A DNA stretch of 64,000 nt from Candidatus Poseidonia sp. (GTDB taxonomy: Archaea; Thermoplasmatota; Poseidoniia; Poseidoniales; Poseidoniaceae): positions 62,001 through 126,000 of the forward strand of contig JADHPT010000003.1 in the NCBI GenBank assembly GCA_016778305.1, read 5' to 3'. Below the pieces are notes generated by a model. That model did not search any database. It had not been told where the DNA came from and saw only the letters and a list, made by a program, of their open reading frames with translations. Each line of letters starts with the position of its first letter. Position 1 is the stretch's first letter. Positions 1 through 8,342 of the stretch are shown piece by piece. The position numbers and the translations under genes were made by a program.

Positions 1-1
1 C

Positions 2-400
2 ACCAAAGAATACGGAGGCGTGGACCCCTCACTCTCCTCAAGCGCCTCTCGTGAAGCCTTGGAGGGACGGGGTGGTCTTTCTGCAGGCGGCGGAATCGTC
101 TCGGACTCTTCTTGGGATGATGATGTTGAGCAACTAAACTTCGAAGTAGAACCTGATGGTTTTGCAGATTTGGACATCAAGGAAGATGGACCAGTGGGCG
201 AGGTTGAAGCCATTACCTACGAGGAGGAAAGTATCGAAGCAATTGCTGGCATGCCCGTCCCTCAATCTGCTGAAGAAGCGACACAAAGCCCTCCAGATGA
301 AGCTCCGCCACTCCCTGATGGCGGTTTGCCAGATGGTTGGACGATGGACCAATGGCGATGGTATGGAAAAGAATGGCTGGCAAAGTACGGTAAGAACTAG
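2..400 (+). CDS. C-terminal part of an acidic protein with a W-rich tail (5' truncated)
   Basis: The frame is open from the left edge of the window to TAG at 398-400, so the gene begins outside. The visible ~132 residues are acidic, low in complexity and probably disordered, and end in a short aromatic helix-like tail GWTMDQWRWYGKEWL. From memory, tails of this GWTxxQWxxYGxxWL type recur at the C-termini of Poseidoniales membrane or secreted proteins; I cannot verify that here. A GTG at position 20 could be an internal start, but the frame remains open upstream of it. It is convergent with the next gene and the two stop codons overlap. No function can be assigned. Confidence 0.6.
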   Translation, partial: TKEYGGVDPSLSSSASREALEGRGGLSAGGGIVSDSSWDDDVEQLNFEVEPDGFADLDIKEDGPVGEVEAITYEEESIEAIAGMPVPQSAEEATQSPPDEAPPLPDGGLPDGWTMDQWRWYGKEWLAKYGKN

Positions 401-651
401 AGCCAAACGATTGGGAGGCTTTCTTTGAGCGAGCCCAATTCTGTTCCTGAATAAAGTGGCTTACCCTCAACTTTGAAGGTATTCATGACCAACCAAAGAA
501 AACCATTCCAGGCCGTCGAATCTGCGAAAATCTCAACCTTTCCGTAAACGGCGGCCATGATGAGTTTAGCTTCGTCTGAATCCTCTCCACACAGACCTTT
601 GACCAGATCTTTCGCCGTGAAGCGATAGCCAGGTGGTCGCCATTCCATCAT
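397..651 (-). CDS. Small conserved-looking protein, unknown function
   Basis: An ~84-residue protein with no family I recognise. It contains a mixed hydrophobic/charged sequence with several Trp and a plausible alpha/beta composition, and no signal peptide or membrane segment. A GTG at 660 overlaps the stop of the upstream gene in a GTGA arrangement; an AGGTG motif 8 nt before the ATG at 651 makes that ATG the likelier start. Tight coupling to the upstream ribbon-helix-helix-like gene raises the possibility of a toxin-antitoxin-like pair, but no PIN, RelE or HEPN signature is visible, so that remains speculation. Confidence 0.5.
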   Translation of the reverse strand: MMEWRPPGYRFTAKDLVKGLCGEDSDEAKLIMAAVYGKVEIFADSTAWNGFLWLVMNTFKVEGKPLYSGTELGSLKESLPIVWL

Positions 652-656
652 AGACT

Positions 657-899
657 TCACACCTGGAAAGGAGCAAGATTGAGGCGCTCTGCAAGATGTT
701 CTACATCCACATCAACGGCGATCTTCATTCGCTCACGAAGCAAATCAATTTCGCTTTTCATTTTGAGCATTTTATGAGTGCGAATCATTTCTCCCAGCAG
801 GTCATTCACACTTTTGTGATTCCCTGTGGTCCTCAACGTGTTGAGTTGTCTTCGGATCTCATAACTCACACTTACGGAGGTCATTCCTTCGCCGGTCAT
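657..899 (-). CDS. Small ribbon-helix-helix/VapB-like protein
   Basis: An ~80-residue protein whose middle (SVSYEIRRQLNTL followed by SVNDLLGEMI) has the beta strand then two-helix pattern of archaeal VapB-type or DUF7557-like antitoxins. The C-terminal half is a charged helix. The ATG at 899 is preceded by GGGT at 7 nt; a GTG at 914 and an ATG at 884 are alternatives. The stop overlaps a possible GTG start of the downstream gene, so the two are probably co-transcribed. Family membership is a pattern judgement; no catalytic partner is recognisable. Confidence 0.5.
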   Translation of the reverse strand: MTGEGMTSVSVSYEIRRQLNTLRTTGNHKSVNDLLGEMIRTHKMLKMKSEIDLLRERMKIAVDVDVEHLAERLNLAPFQV

Positions 900-1004
900 G
901 GTATCTACCCGCATTGTCCTCGGTTTGCATGCCTACTTAATGTGTGCGAAGCCAAAGAGGACGGAAAGTGGCTTTTCGCAAGCACTGGCTGAGTCCCGTA
1001 ATCA

Positions 1005-1964
1005 TCAACGAATATTGCGTCCAAGACGAAGACGAGACTCTTCTGTGACTCCAAATTCACGACGCATTTCTTGGACGCGCTGATGAACTTCTTTTGATAG
1101 GGTCCAATATTCGAGGCTTCCTGCACCTGCACCTGAATTCGTAGGTTTGTTGAGAATAACGGTGGGCGCTCCACTCCATGGAGCTTCGGCAACCTTCGCC
1201 AATCGTCGGACGGTTGTATTGAACAATTTATTTGGCATCTTCTTATTCACTTGGTCGCAGACATAGGTGCTCAATTTCGAGCGACCGTCGACCATGGTCA
1301 TCACAATGCCGAAGATTTTCAAATTCCTGTTGATTCGACGCTGAATCATTTTGATGGAATTCATGAGCATGCTGAATCCCTCAAGGGCGTAATATTCTGC
1401 TTGAACGGGCACGAGTACCCAATTGGCAGCGCACATAGCGTTGATCGAGAGGAGGCCGAGTGAAGGAGGCGTATCGATGATGATATAGTCAAATTCATCC
1501 ATCACGGGGAGGAGGGCTTCCTGCAATCGTGTTTCGCGACCTATTTTGTGGCTCAATTCAATCTCGGCACCCGAAAGATGGATGTCGCTGGGTAGGAGCC
1601 AGAGATGACCAGCATTGATGGAATCAGGTACTTTCTTTCCACCATTACGATTGCTCCAGGCGTCTCGCATGGCCCGCGTGATAACGTCAGGAGGAATCAG
1701 ATACTCATCCATCAGAGGTAATTCCTCGCCAGAATCATTTGCCAATAGGTCATATACCGTCTTTTTGATCTTCTTTTTCTCTAATCCAAAGGATGTTGCA
1801 CAATTGCCTTGTGGGTCAAGGTCAACAAGAAGCACTTTTGCAGGAGGGAGTCCTTGGCGACGGGAGCCTTTAGCGAGGGCGGCTGCAATGTTGACTGCAG
1901 TTGTGGTTTTTGCACAACCCCCTTTCTGGTTGGCAACCGCCATGACCATCTTGTAGGGATTCAT
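1005..1964 (-). CDS. parA: ParA/Soj-type partition ATPase
   Basis: A deviant-Walker P-loop ATPase of the ParA/MinD superfamily, expected to form ATP-dependent dimers on DNA or membrane to position a cargo such as the chromosome. The deviant Walker A KGGCAKTT lies at residues ~14-21 with the signature Lys, followed by Walker A' LLVDLDPQGN and Walker B YIIIDTPPSLGLLS. Length is 319 residues, normal to slightly long for Soj. The ATG at 1964 is chosen because GGAGGT lies 7 nt upstream; an ATG at 1982 would place that motif inside the gene. No ParB gene is adjacent, so the cargo is unknown. Confidence 0.92.
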   Translation of the reverse strand: MNPYKMVMAVANQKGGCAKTTTAVNIAAALAKGSRRQGLPPAKVLLVDLDPQGNCATSFGLEKKKIKKTVYDLLANDSGEELPLMDEYLIPPDVITRAMRDAWSNRNGGKKVPDSINAGHLWLLPSDIHLSGAEIELSHKIGRETRLQEALLPVMDEFDYIIIDTPPSLGLLSINAMCAANWVLVPVQAEYYALEGFSMLMNSIKMIQRRINRNLKIFGIVMTMVDGRSKLSTYVCDQVNKKMPNKLFNTTVRRLAKVAEAPWSGAPTVILNKPTNSGAGAGSLEYWTLSKEVHQRVQEMRREFGVTEESRLRLGRNIR

Positions 1965-2034
1965 TGCAAGGACCTCCGGCAATTACGATGAGGAGCGACC
2001 TACTCTTTCAATGCAAGCATCCAATGCCCGGACA

Positions 2035-3036
2035 TCAGGCTGGTTGAATCACTGGAACTGGCACTTCGGACAGAATCTTTCGAACAATGTGCATACCGGT
2101 AATACCTCGAATTTTGGCTTCGGGCTTCATGTTAATACGGTGGGAGATGATTTGCAATGCAATACCCTTGATGTCATCGGGGATCACGTAGTTGCGCCCT
2201 GCGACTGCGGCCGCAGCACGGCCGGTCTTGAAGAGGGCTTGACTGGCACGTGGTGATGCCCCGTTGATGACTCGGTGGTCTTCACGTGTGCGTTGAACGA
2301 TCTCGATAATGTACGAAAGAATCGCAGGATCAACGTGCACCGTTTCCAATGCTTTTTGCATGGCGACGACTTTCTTTGGCGACGTCACTTGCTCAACGAT
2401 GTGTTCGTCTTGTCCTCGCAACTTTCTGCGGGCAAGAATGGCTTTTTCTTCAGCACGGTCCGGATAGCCCATGCTCATCTTCATCAAGAAACGGTCCATT
2501 TGTGCTTCTGGAAGCGGATAGGTTCCTTCTTGCTCGATGGGGTTCTGTGTTGCAAGAACGACGAAAGGAGCAGGAAGTTTGTGAGTAATACCCTCAATGG
2601 TCACTTGTTTCTCTTCCATGGCTTCCAGCAAGGCCGCTTGGGTCTTTGGTGGTGCACGGTTGATCTCGTCAGCGAGGAGAATGTTCGCGAATAAAGGTCC
2701 TGCACGAAGTTTGAATTCACCGGATTTTTGGTCGTACATGTATGTACCCATGATATCCGAAGGCAACAGGTCAGGTGTGAATTGGACACGCTTGAATTTG
2801 CACCCGAGAGCGCGAGCAAATGTATTGGCAAGCAATGTTTTTGCCAAACCAGGGAAATCTTCCAACAGCATGTTGCCGTTGGAAAGGATACCGACGGTCA
2901 CTCGGCGCAAATTCTCGTTCTTTCCAATGATGACTTTGCCGACTTCGTTCATGAGGCTGTTCGATATCGCAGAGACGGTGGCCATCAGGTCCTGGGTCCG
3001 TGCTGCTCCGGCGCCTGCTTGTGCACTTGCTTCCAT
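2035..3036 (-). CDS. moxR: MoxR-family AAA+ ATPase
   Basis: A AAA+ chaperone-like ATPase of the MoxR group, which typically activates metal- or cofactor-containing enzymes together with VWA-domain proteins. Walker A is the MoxR-typical DFPGLAKT, Walker B is LLADEINRAP, and ATQNPIEQEGTYPLPEAQ is the characteristic sensor region. Length (334 residues) matches the family. The ATG at 3036 has GAGGG at 6 nt; the ATG at 3042 abuts that motif and is less likely. No DUF58 or VWA partner is found in the window, which is unusual because moxR is normally clustered with them. Confidence 0.93.
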   Translation of the reverse strand: MEASAQAGAGAARTQDLMATVSAISNSLMNEVGKVIIGKNENLRRVTVGILSNGNMLLEDFPGLAKTLLANTFARALGCKFKRVQFTPDLLPSDIMGTYMYDQKSGEFKLRAGPLFANILLADEINRAPPKTQAALLEAMEEKQVTIEGITHKLPAPFVVLATQNPIEQEGTYPLPEAQMDRFLMKMSMGYPDRAEEKAILARRKLRGQDEHIVEQVTSPKKVVAMQKALETVHVDPAILSYIIEIVQRTREDHRVINGASPRASQALFKTGRAAAAVAGRNYVIPDDIKGIALQIISHRINMKPEAKIRGITGMHIVRKILSEVPVPVIQPA

Positions 3037-3074
3037 CTTCATCCCTCACTAATGACCTATGACTTATTCATTTG

Positions 3075-3083
3075 TTATATGAA
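3075..3083 (-). promoter_or_regulatory. TATA-like box upstream of moxR
   Basis: On the minus strand this reads TTCATATAA, about 40 nt before the moxR start. It matches the TTTCATATAG-type boxes found before other strong genes in the window. Confidence 0.5.
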
Positions 3084-3138
3084 TGTGTGCGCTTGATTCT
3101 TCAATCATGCTCATCAGATTAACTGGAAACGTTGGTGT

Positions 3139-5073
3139 TCAACGACCCCAAAAATGGTCCTCTTTACGGTGCAGTGCAACGATTTCTGCAAGGATTTCCT
3201 CCTCAACTGGTGAAAGATCAATTTTCTTCAAGCGCTTTGCATGCCGTTCTGGAACATCAACGTAGAATTCGTCCAATTCCTCAATGTGTCGGCCCACAGT
3301 GGGCCCTCGTACGGCGACAGCTACTTCTTCACCCTGCATCGCTTCTTTGACATCTTCCGAATCTCTGGTTCGTAAACTCTTGATTTGACCGACCGACGTA
3401 CCGTCAAGTTTCATGAGACGCTGGCCAACATGGATACGTCCCCCTAAGACCCGCATGCCAACAATAGCAGGACCTTTGGCTCGGAATGTGTGGTCCTTGA
3501 GGAATAAAACTCGTCCGGGATAGACCAGTGTTTCCCTTTGCTCTTCCTCAATAGCCTGTTGGGTTGCCTCTTGCCACTCCTCAAAGGCATCCATGATATG
3601 GTAAATAATCGGGCCTGAAATGAATTTTATTTCGGCATCATCGCCTTGGAGTTGCTGGGCAACATCCGAAGTATTCGCTTTTGTCGAAAATCCAAGAATC
3701 ACCTGTTGAAGGGGATCTGCGGCTGATTTTGCCATCAAAATATCTTTCTTATTCACGGGCCCTACCGTGGCTTGACGTACGGGAATGTTACGCTGATGCA
3801 ATTCAAATGCAAGCGCTTCCAAACCTCCAACAGTATCCGCTTTGATGACGACGCCGGTTCGGTCCTCTTCGGCACCTTGACACTCCCCCGCCTGCGTATG
3901 TGTCTTGAAAGCGTGACGGGCAAAGATTTCCTTACAGGACGAGCACATAATCGGCATGTTTTCGAAGATACTGCGCCATTCTTCTCGTATTGATTCCCTG
4001 GCAGCAGCCTCTTCTTCTTCGGTATTGGCAAGATGAAGCGTGGTTCCAGCGATGGTCGATTCAAGATTTGGTGCGACAATTTTTACGCCACATGCAGCTT
4101 CGATTTCATCAAAATTTACCCACCGTTTTCCAGCGTCTCGCATTTCTGCCATTCCCTGTGGTCGTTTCAGGCCCTTGATGTGGGTGGTAAAAGGTCCATC
4201 TTGACCGGCAAGCAGAATCGTGTCTCCAATTTTCAAACTTCCTCGGTAGAGAATCACATCGATGGTTTTCCCCATGCCAACTTCGTCTCGCATTTCCAGC
4301 ACCGTCCCCTGAGCAGCACCCAGAGTATCAGTAAGGCGATCTTCGAGGAAACGTTCAGCCAATCCAACGGTAACTGCAAGAAGGTCCTGTAGACCTTCCC
4401 CCTCCTTGGCAGACATGGGGACTAAGGCGACATTTTGTCGAAAGTCTCGGATTTGATCGTACCGCTCAAGGTTGAATCCATACTCCGAGAATTGTCCGAC
4501 TAATTTCCAATAACGTTCTTGGAATAAATCCTGGACATCTTCTCGTTGCTCACCGAAGGATTCGATAAATGACCTGCCGGATTCACATCGCCAACCGTAA
4601 AGTCGGTCGACTTTGTTACCAGCGATGACAAAGGGAGTCTTCGTTTCTTTCAAGATGTTGAGCGATTCAATCGTTTGAGGTTGAAGACCTTCCATGATGT
4701 CGACTACGAGAACGGCAATATCAGCTACTGAGCCACCTCGGTTACGTAGCGAAGCAAAGGAATGGTGTCCAGGAGTGTCAATAAAAAGCAAACCGGGGGA
4801 TTTGAATTTCTTTCCACCCATCATCGCTGCGCATGTTTCATTGAGGACATCCGCTGGGACTTCAGTTGCTCCAATATGTTGAGTAATACCGCCTGCTTCT
4901 CTGTCCATAACACTGGCCTGACGTTCGCTGCCCACGGAACGAACCATGTCGAGGACACTCGTTTTTCCATGATCAACGTGTCCGAGCACCGAAACGATCG
5001 GTTGACGGTTGTGCCCTTTGGGTTGGTCTGGTTCATTGACCTCAGATGCATGTGCATCATCAACGTCGGCCAC
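3139..5073 (-). CDS. infB: Translation initiation factor IF2/aIF5B
   Basis: The GTPase that promotes subunit joining and initiator tRNA placement in translation. G1 GHVDHGKTS, G3 DTPGHHSF and G4 GNKVDRL are all present, followed by the beta-barrel, the long linker and the C-terminal barrel typical of aIF5B. Length (~644 residues) is a little above the archaeal norm because of an acidic N-terminal stretch. The GTG at 5073 has GGAG 7 nt upstream; a GTG at 5103 would overlap the ndk stop as GTGA but lacks a ribosome-binding site. It is the last gene of the conserved archaeal L7Ae-S28e-L24e-ndk-infB operon. Confidence 0.95.
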   Translation of the reverse strand: MADVDDAHASEVNEPDQPKGHNRQPIVSVLGHVDHGKTSVLDMVRSVGSERQASVMDREAGGITQHIGATEVPADVLNETCAAMMGGKKFKSPGLLFIDTPGHHSFASLRNRGGSVADIAVLVVDIMEGLQPQTIESLNILKETKTPFVIAGNKVDRLYGWRCESGRSFIESFGEQREDVQDLFQERYWKLVGQFSEYGFNLERYDQIRDFRQNVALVPMSAKEGEGLQDLLAVTVGLAERFLEDRLTDTLGAAQGTVLEMRDEVGMGKTIDVILYRGSLKIGDTILLAGQDGPFTTHIKGLKRPQGMAEMRDAGKRWVNFDEIEAACGVKIVAPNLESTIAGTTLHLANTEEEEAAARESIREEWRSIFENMPIMCSSCKEIFARHAFKTHTQAGECQGAEEDRTGVVIKADTVGGLEALAFELHQRNIPVRQATVGPVNKKDILMAKSAADPLQQVILGFSTKANTSDVAQQLQGDDAEIKFISGPIIYHIMDAFEEWQEATQQAIEEEQRETLVYPGRVLFLKDHTFRAKGPAIVGMRVLGGRIHVGQRLMKLDGTSVGQIKSLRTRDSEDVKEAMQGEEVAVAVRGPTVGRHIEELDEFYVDVPERHAKRLKKIDLSPVEEEILAEIVALHRKEDHFWGR

Positions 5074-5099
5074 ACCATCACTCCCTGAACCTGTTGAGT

Positions 5100-5546
5100 T
5101 CACTCGTAAACCCAAGCGCCCATGGTATTGTCCCAATCCATGAGGCCCTCTGGGAACCAGAGGCCAAGTTCGAATTCTGCAGTTTCAGGAGCATCGGAGC
5201 CGTGAATCATGTTGAAGCCCATGTCCATTCCGTAGTCGCCTCGGATTGTTCCAGGTTCAGCATTTCGCCCGTTGGTTGAACCAATGAGTTTGCGGGCAAC
5301 CGCAATTGCTTCAACGCCTTCCCATGCCATGCAGACAACAGGTCCTGAGGTCACGAATTTGATCAGGCCGGGAAAGAAGGGGCGTTCTTTGTGTACGTCG
5401 TAGTGTGTACGAGCAATTTCTTCGGTTGGCACCATGGCCTTCATGCCAACTAATTTGAGGCCTTTTCGCTCAAATCGTCCAATAATTTCGCTGACAAGAC
5501 CGCGTTGTACGCCGTCGGGTTTGATCATAACATAGGTTGTTTCCAT
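5100..5546 (-). CDS. ndk: Nucleoside diphosphate kinase
   Basis: Transfers the gamma-phosphate between nucleoside triphosphates and diphosphates through a phosphohistidine intermediate. The active-site segment reads NMIHGSD, with the catalytic His, and the N-terminus [14 protein letters not shown] is diagnostic. Length (148 residues) is standard. The ATG at 5546 is preceded by GGTGA at 5 nt, so the upstream start at 5558 is rejected. It lies between L24e and infB, the classic archaeal order. Confidence 0.97.
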   Translation of the reverse strand: METTYVMIKPDGVQRGLVSEIIGRFERKGLKLVGMKAMVPTEEIARTHYDVHKERPFFPGLIKFVTSGPVVCMAWEGVEAIAVARKLIGSTNGRNAEPGTIRGDYGMDMGFNMIHGSDAPETAEFELGLWFPEGLMDWDNTMGAWVYE

Positions 5547-5623
5547 GGTGTTCACCAATCCAATCCAAAAGTGACCCGTTTAAGGGCGTTGCGATTGATC
5601 CTGTCCTCAGGTTCAACTCGATT

Positions 5624-5815
5624 TCACTGAATGCCGCCCTTGACATAGTGGCGAGTCCACTTGACACGGCGAGCATTGCGCTTGAGTTGAAGTTGATTCT
5701 TGCGAGCCTTGCTGCTCTTGAACCAAAGGACACTACCGTCACGACGGACAAACATCATTCCGGTGCCGGGTTCAATCTCGTCTCCGGAAAAACTGCAAAT
5801 TCTTCGTTCTGGCAT
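5624..5815 (-). CDS. rpl24e: 50S ribosomal protein L24e
   Basis: A small zinc-ribbon protein of the archaeal/eukaryotic large subunit. The N-terminal CSFSGDEIEPGTG and the RNA-binding FKSSKARKN and RVKWTRHY segments are family hallmarks. Only one Cys (in RICSF) of the usual CxxC pairs is visible, so the zinc site appears degenerate. The ATG at 5815 has GGTGA at 5 nt; an ATG at 5821 shares a base with the S28e stop (TGATG). Length is 63 residues. Confidence 0.95.
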   Translation of the reverse strand: MPERRICSFSGDEIEPGTGMMFVRRDGSVLWFKSSKARKNQLQLKRNARRVKWTRHYVKGGIQ

Positions 5816-5820
5816 GTTCA

Positions 5821-6045
5821 TCACCGTGCATTGAGCTTGCGGGCTTCACGGCCCGTGTCCTTGAGCATCAAAATATCGCCAACACGAATTGGTCCGACGA
5901 CGTTTCGGCTGATGATACGGCCGACGTCACGGGGGTTGGGGGCATCGTTGACACGAACCTTGACTTGAGTTGCTTCACCGGTCATTCCTGTACGACCGAC
6001 GATTTCGACCACTTCAGCTGGCCATCCACCAAGTTCTTCACTCAT
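5821..6045 (-). CDS. rps28e: 30S ribosomal protein S28e
   Basis: An OB-fold protein of the small subunit near the mRNA exit. The core [24 protein letters not shown] and the C-terminal [11 protein letters not shown] are diagnostic. The ATG at 6045 gives a 74-residue protein of typical size and lies behind GGAG and GAGG motifs; the ATG at 6054 is an alternative. The gene is immediately downstream of L7Ae and upstream of L24e. Confidence 0.95.
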   Translation of the reverse strand: MSEELGGWPAEVVEIVGRTGMTGEATQVKVRVNDAPNPRDVGRIISRNVVGPIRVGDILMLKDTGREARKLNAR

Positions 6046-6068
6046 CTTCCTCATCTCCTGATTTGGAT

Positions 6069-6443
6069 TCAAGCCTTCTTGATGGCGTTGATTTCTTCGA
6101 CAACTTCATGGAATTTTTCTTGAGCACCTTTGGTGATTTCCATGATGGCGACGGAAGCAGCGTTTGCTCCTTTGGTCATTCCGACACCTTTAGCGAGGAA
6201 TTCTTGACTTGGAACGTATCCGTAGGGAATGTCTTTCTCTTCACAGATCAGTGGAATGTGAGCCAAAAGTTCTGGAGGATTGACGTCTTCTGCGAGAATG
6301 ATGAACTGTGCAGTTCCACGTTCAGCAGCTTTGGTTACTTCGTTACTACCTTTCTTGACACGACCGTTCTTGTTCATGTCAATCATTTCGTAAATCTTGT
6401 TGGCTAGGTCTTCTGGGGTTTCAAAGGTCATATGTACACTCAT
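6069..6443 (-). CDS. rpl7ae: 50S ribosomal protein L7Ae
   Basis: Kink-turn RNA-binding protein, a component of the large subunit and, in archaea, also of C/D and H/ACA RNPs and RNase P. The segments [20 protein letters not shown] and [13 protein letters not shown] are characteristic. The ATG at 6443 is preceded by GGAGA at 7 nt, giving 124 residues; a start at 6527 would add an unrelated upstream stretch that includes the promoter. First gene of the five-gene translation operon. Confidence 0.96.
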   Translation of the reverse strand: MSVHMTFETPEDLANKIYEMIDMNKNGRVKKGSNEVTKAAERGTAQFIILAEDVNPPELLAHIPLICEEKDIPYGYVPSQEFLAKGVGMTKGANAASVAIMEITKGAQEKFHEVVEEINAIKKA

Positions 6444-6493
6444 TGGAATCTCTCCTTCCTCGTGATACGGGCGTTCCTCCGCACAACCACGCG

Positions 6494-6502
6494 GATATAA
6501 AC
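6494..6502 (-). promoter_or_regulatory. TATA-like box of the L7Ae operon
   Basis: The minus strand reads GTTTATATC about 50 nt before the L7Ae start, a good archaeal TATA element for a strongly expressed operon. Confidence 0.55.
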
Positions 6503-6567
6503 GCAACGGAGGATGATTTGTTCTCAATTTATCCTCGTGTTCTTCAAATTAGAGCGCAGTCTGCCAT

Positions 6568-7518
6568 TTAATTGTTTGAAAGCCCAAGTTCATCCATCAA
6601 TTGATGAACGCCCCGTGCTAGCGCCGGACCACCGGAAATGACATCCCTAGCGTTGGCCAACGACCCTGTTGCATGAACTCCGTCGACGTAACGAAGAAGC
6701 CGTGCGATGGCTCCCCCGGTAAAGAGTCCGTGCGAACAAGCCGCATGAACCTGCAATGCTCCCTGATTGCGGAGTGCTTCCGCAGCACGGCAGATGGTCC
6801 CGCCCGTTGCAATCATATCGTCAACAATGGCTACGCGTTTCCCTGCAACATCCAAGTTTTTGGCTTTGTGAACAATGGTATGAGCGTCGATTCTGGTTTT
6901 CTCAAGATATGAAAATTCACAGCCGATTTGGTTCGCAACCTGGGTGGCTCGAGCAATGGCTCCTTTATCCGGTGACAGAATAAAATCTGGATCGACCGTT
7001 GCTTTGAGGTGTTCAGCGAGTTCTGGCATTGCAGATGTAAAGGCAATAGGAACCTTCAGGTCCTTGAGGACTTCAGGAGCGTGGATGTCAAGGACGATGA
7101 TACCGTCACATTGCCCAGCCATGAGATTGGCAATTGACTTTGCAGAAATCGATTCACCTGGCTTGAACCGTTTATCCTGCCGAGAATAGCCAAAGTAAGG
7201 AATTGCAAGAAATACGCCTTTTCCTACATCAGGTAGGGTCTGAGGACCGATTTCTCGTAAATTCTGCAAATCGCCACGGCGTACGTCATTAATGGCCTCA
7301 AGCATCAGAAGGGTTTCGACGATTCCCGAATCTGGAAAGGTATTGGAGACCAGCACGACTGGTTCGCTGCGAACTGCCTCAATGAGGTGGGAAGGTATGC
7401 GCACATAGCCTTCAGTGTCAGGAAATCGACGGGTCTCAAGTCCATGATGTGCCCATCCGAGAGCATCTGCAAGTTGCTCAGCCATTGCTCCTGCGTTGCT
7501 GCCTGAAACGACGACCAT
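6568..7518 (-). CDS. prs: Ribose-phosphate pyrophosphokinase
   Basis: Makes PRPP from ribose 5-phosphate and ATP for nucleotide, His and Trp synthesis. The PRPP-binding loop VAIVDDMIATGGTI, the segment FGYSRQDKRFKPGE and IIVLDIHAPEVL identify it. Length (316 residues) matches the family. The ATG at 7518 has GGGGAG at 3 nt. It lies directly upstream of the translation operon in the same direction, with its own ~120-nt spacer. Confidence 0.95.
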   Translation of the reverse strand: MVVVSGSNAGAMAEQLADALGWAHHGLETRRFPDTEGYVRIPSHLIEAVRSEPVVLVSNTFPDSGIVETLLMLEAINDVRRGDLQNLREIGPQTLPDVGKGVFLAIPYFGYSRQDKRFKPGESISAKSIANLMAGQCDGIIVLDIHAPEVLKDLKVPIAFTSAMPELAEHLKATVDPDFILSPDKGAIARATQVANQIGCEFSYLEKTRIDAHTIVHKAKNLDVAGKRVAIVDDMIATGGTICRAAEALRNQGALQVHAACSHGLFTGGAIARLLRYVDGVHATGSLANARDVISGGPALARGVHQLMDELGLSNN

Positions 7519-7606
7519 TGGCTCCCCTCATTCACTTGCAACGGTTGGACCTTCATCTTCTTTGCGAGGCCTTTCGGTAATGCAGGCTACGCACATGGGA
7601 AGGAAA

Positions 7607-7683
7607 TGGTGCGCGAGGCAGGACTTGAACCTGCGACCTCCCGGTTATCAGCCGGGTGCTCTAACCGACTAAGCCACCCGCGC
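7607..7683 (-). tRNA. tRNA-Ile (GAT), 3' CCA encoded
   Basis: A full cloverleaf: acceptor GCGCGGG pairs with CTCGCGC (one G-T), the anticodon loop CTGATAA gives GAT, and the T-arm is GCAGG TTCAAGT CCTGC. A73 is followed by an encoded CCA (7609-7607). No intron is needed. It lies between prs and the PRC-barrel gene on the same strand. Confidence 0.96.
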
Positions 7684-7709
7684 AAGGGTATTCCGGCCCA
7701 CCAAACCCC

Positions 7710-7727
7710 CCGTCATAAGCATGACGG
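7710..7727 (-). terminator. Perfect 7-bp inverted repeat after the PRC-barrel gene
   Basis: CCGTCAT/ATGACGG with a 4-nt loop lies 30 nt past the stop of the upstream minus-strand gene and 27 nt before tRNA-Ile. It could end or process the upstream transcript. It is followed by a G-run rather than a T-run, so it is not a classical terminator. Confidence 0.35.
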
Positions 7728-7757
7728 CTTTGAATGCCACCGAGAAAAAGGATACCT

Positions 7758-8342
7758 TCACTCTTCTTCGAGACTGTTGATCGTAACGTAAGAAGGCAAT
7801 TGCAAGACCTTGTCAAAGGTTCGCGAAAGCACGACTTCATCCAGACGCTCACGTGTACGGGCAAGAGCAGTAATCGGGATTCGAATTTGCTCTTCAACAC
7901 CAAATTGTGTCTGGATGCGCATGCGAGTTGATACGATGACGCCCTTGTAGGTGCGCTTTACACGGAATAGCCCGGTAATCACGCCGATTTCCTCACCCTG
8001 GTTGTCAAGAACAGCTCGGTCAAGCATTTCATCAGGTGCATACAACTTCTCGTCGATGCGAACGGTGTTGCGCCATCGTCGTTGCAATTCACGCATTGAT
8101 TTTGACAGTTTTACCGTTCCATCACCACGAATGCTGTGGACCAGTTCTTTTGGTAGCGGTGCTAATTCGGCAGGTTTTCGCATGTATTCGTCTGCTACAT
8201 CAGGGATCACCTGAATTCGCATGGATTTCACACGTGCTTCATTGGGATGATGTCGTTCTCCGACAATCGTCCCCACCATTACATCGTTCACATAGACTTC
8301 CCGTTGGAGTAACTCCTGGATGCCATAATCTTCTTTCTTCAT
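7758..8342 (-). CDS. Tandem PRC-barrel-like protein
   Basis: A 194-residue soluble protein with two similar halves, each with a beta-barrel pattern: residues ~14-50 (VYVNDVMVGTIVGE...) and ~108-150 (AVLDNQGEEIGVITGLFRV...), the latter strongly PRC-barrel-like. PRC-barrel proteins act as assembly adaptors; in haloarchaea the CdpB proteins link SepF to the division machinery, which gives one plausible but unproven role. The C-terminus is acidic. Start at 8342 has AAGGAG upstream at ~10 nt, and a TATA-like box lies ~60 nt upstream in the AT-rich spacer. Confidence 0.6.
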   Translation of the reverse strand: MKKEDYGIQELLQREVYVNDVMVGTIVGERHHPNEARVKSMRIQVIPDVADEYMRKPAELAPLPKELVHSIRGDGTVKLSKSMRELQRRWRNTVRIDEKLYAPDEMLDRAVLDNQGEEIGVITGLFRVKRTYKGVIVSTRMRIQTQFGVEEQIRIPITALARTRERLDEVVLSRTFDKVLQLPSYVTINSLEEE

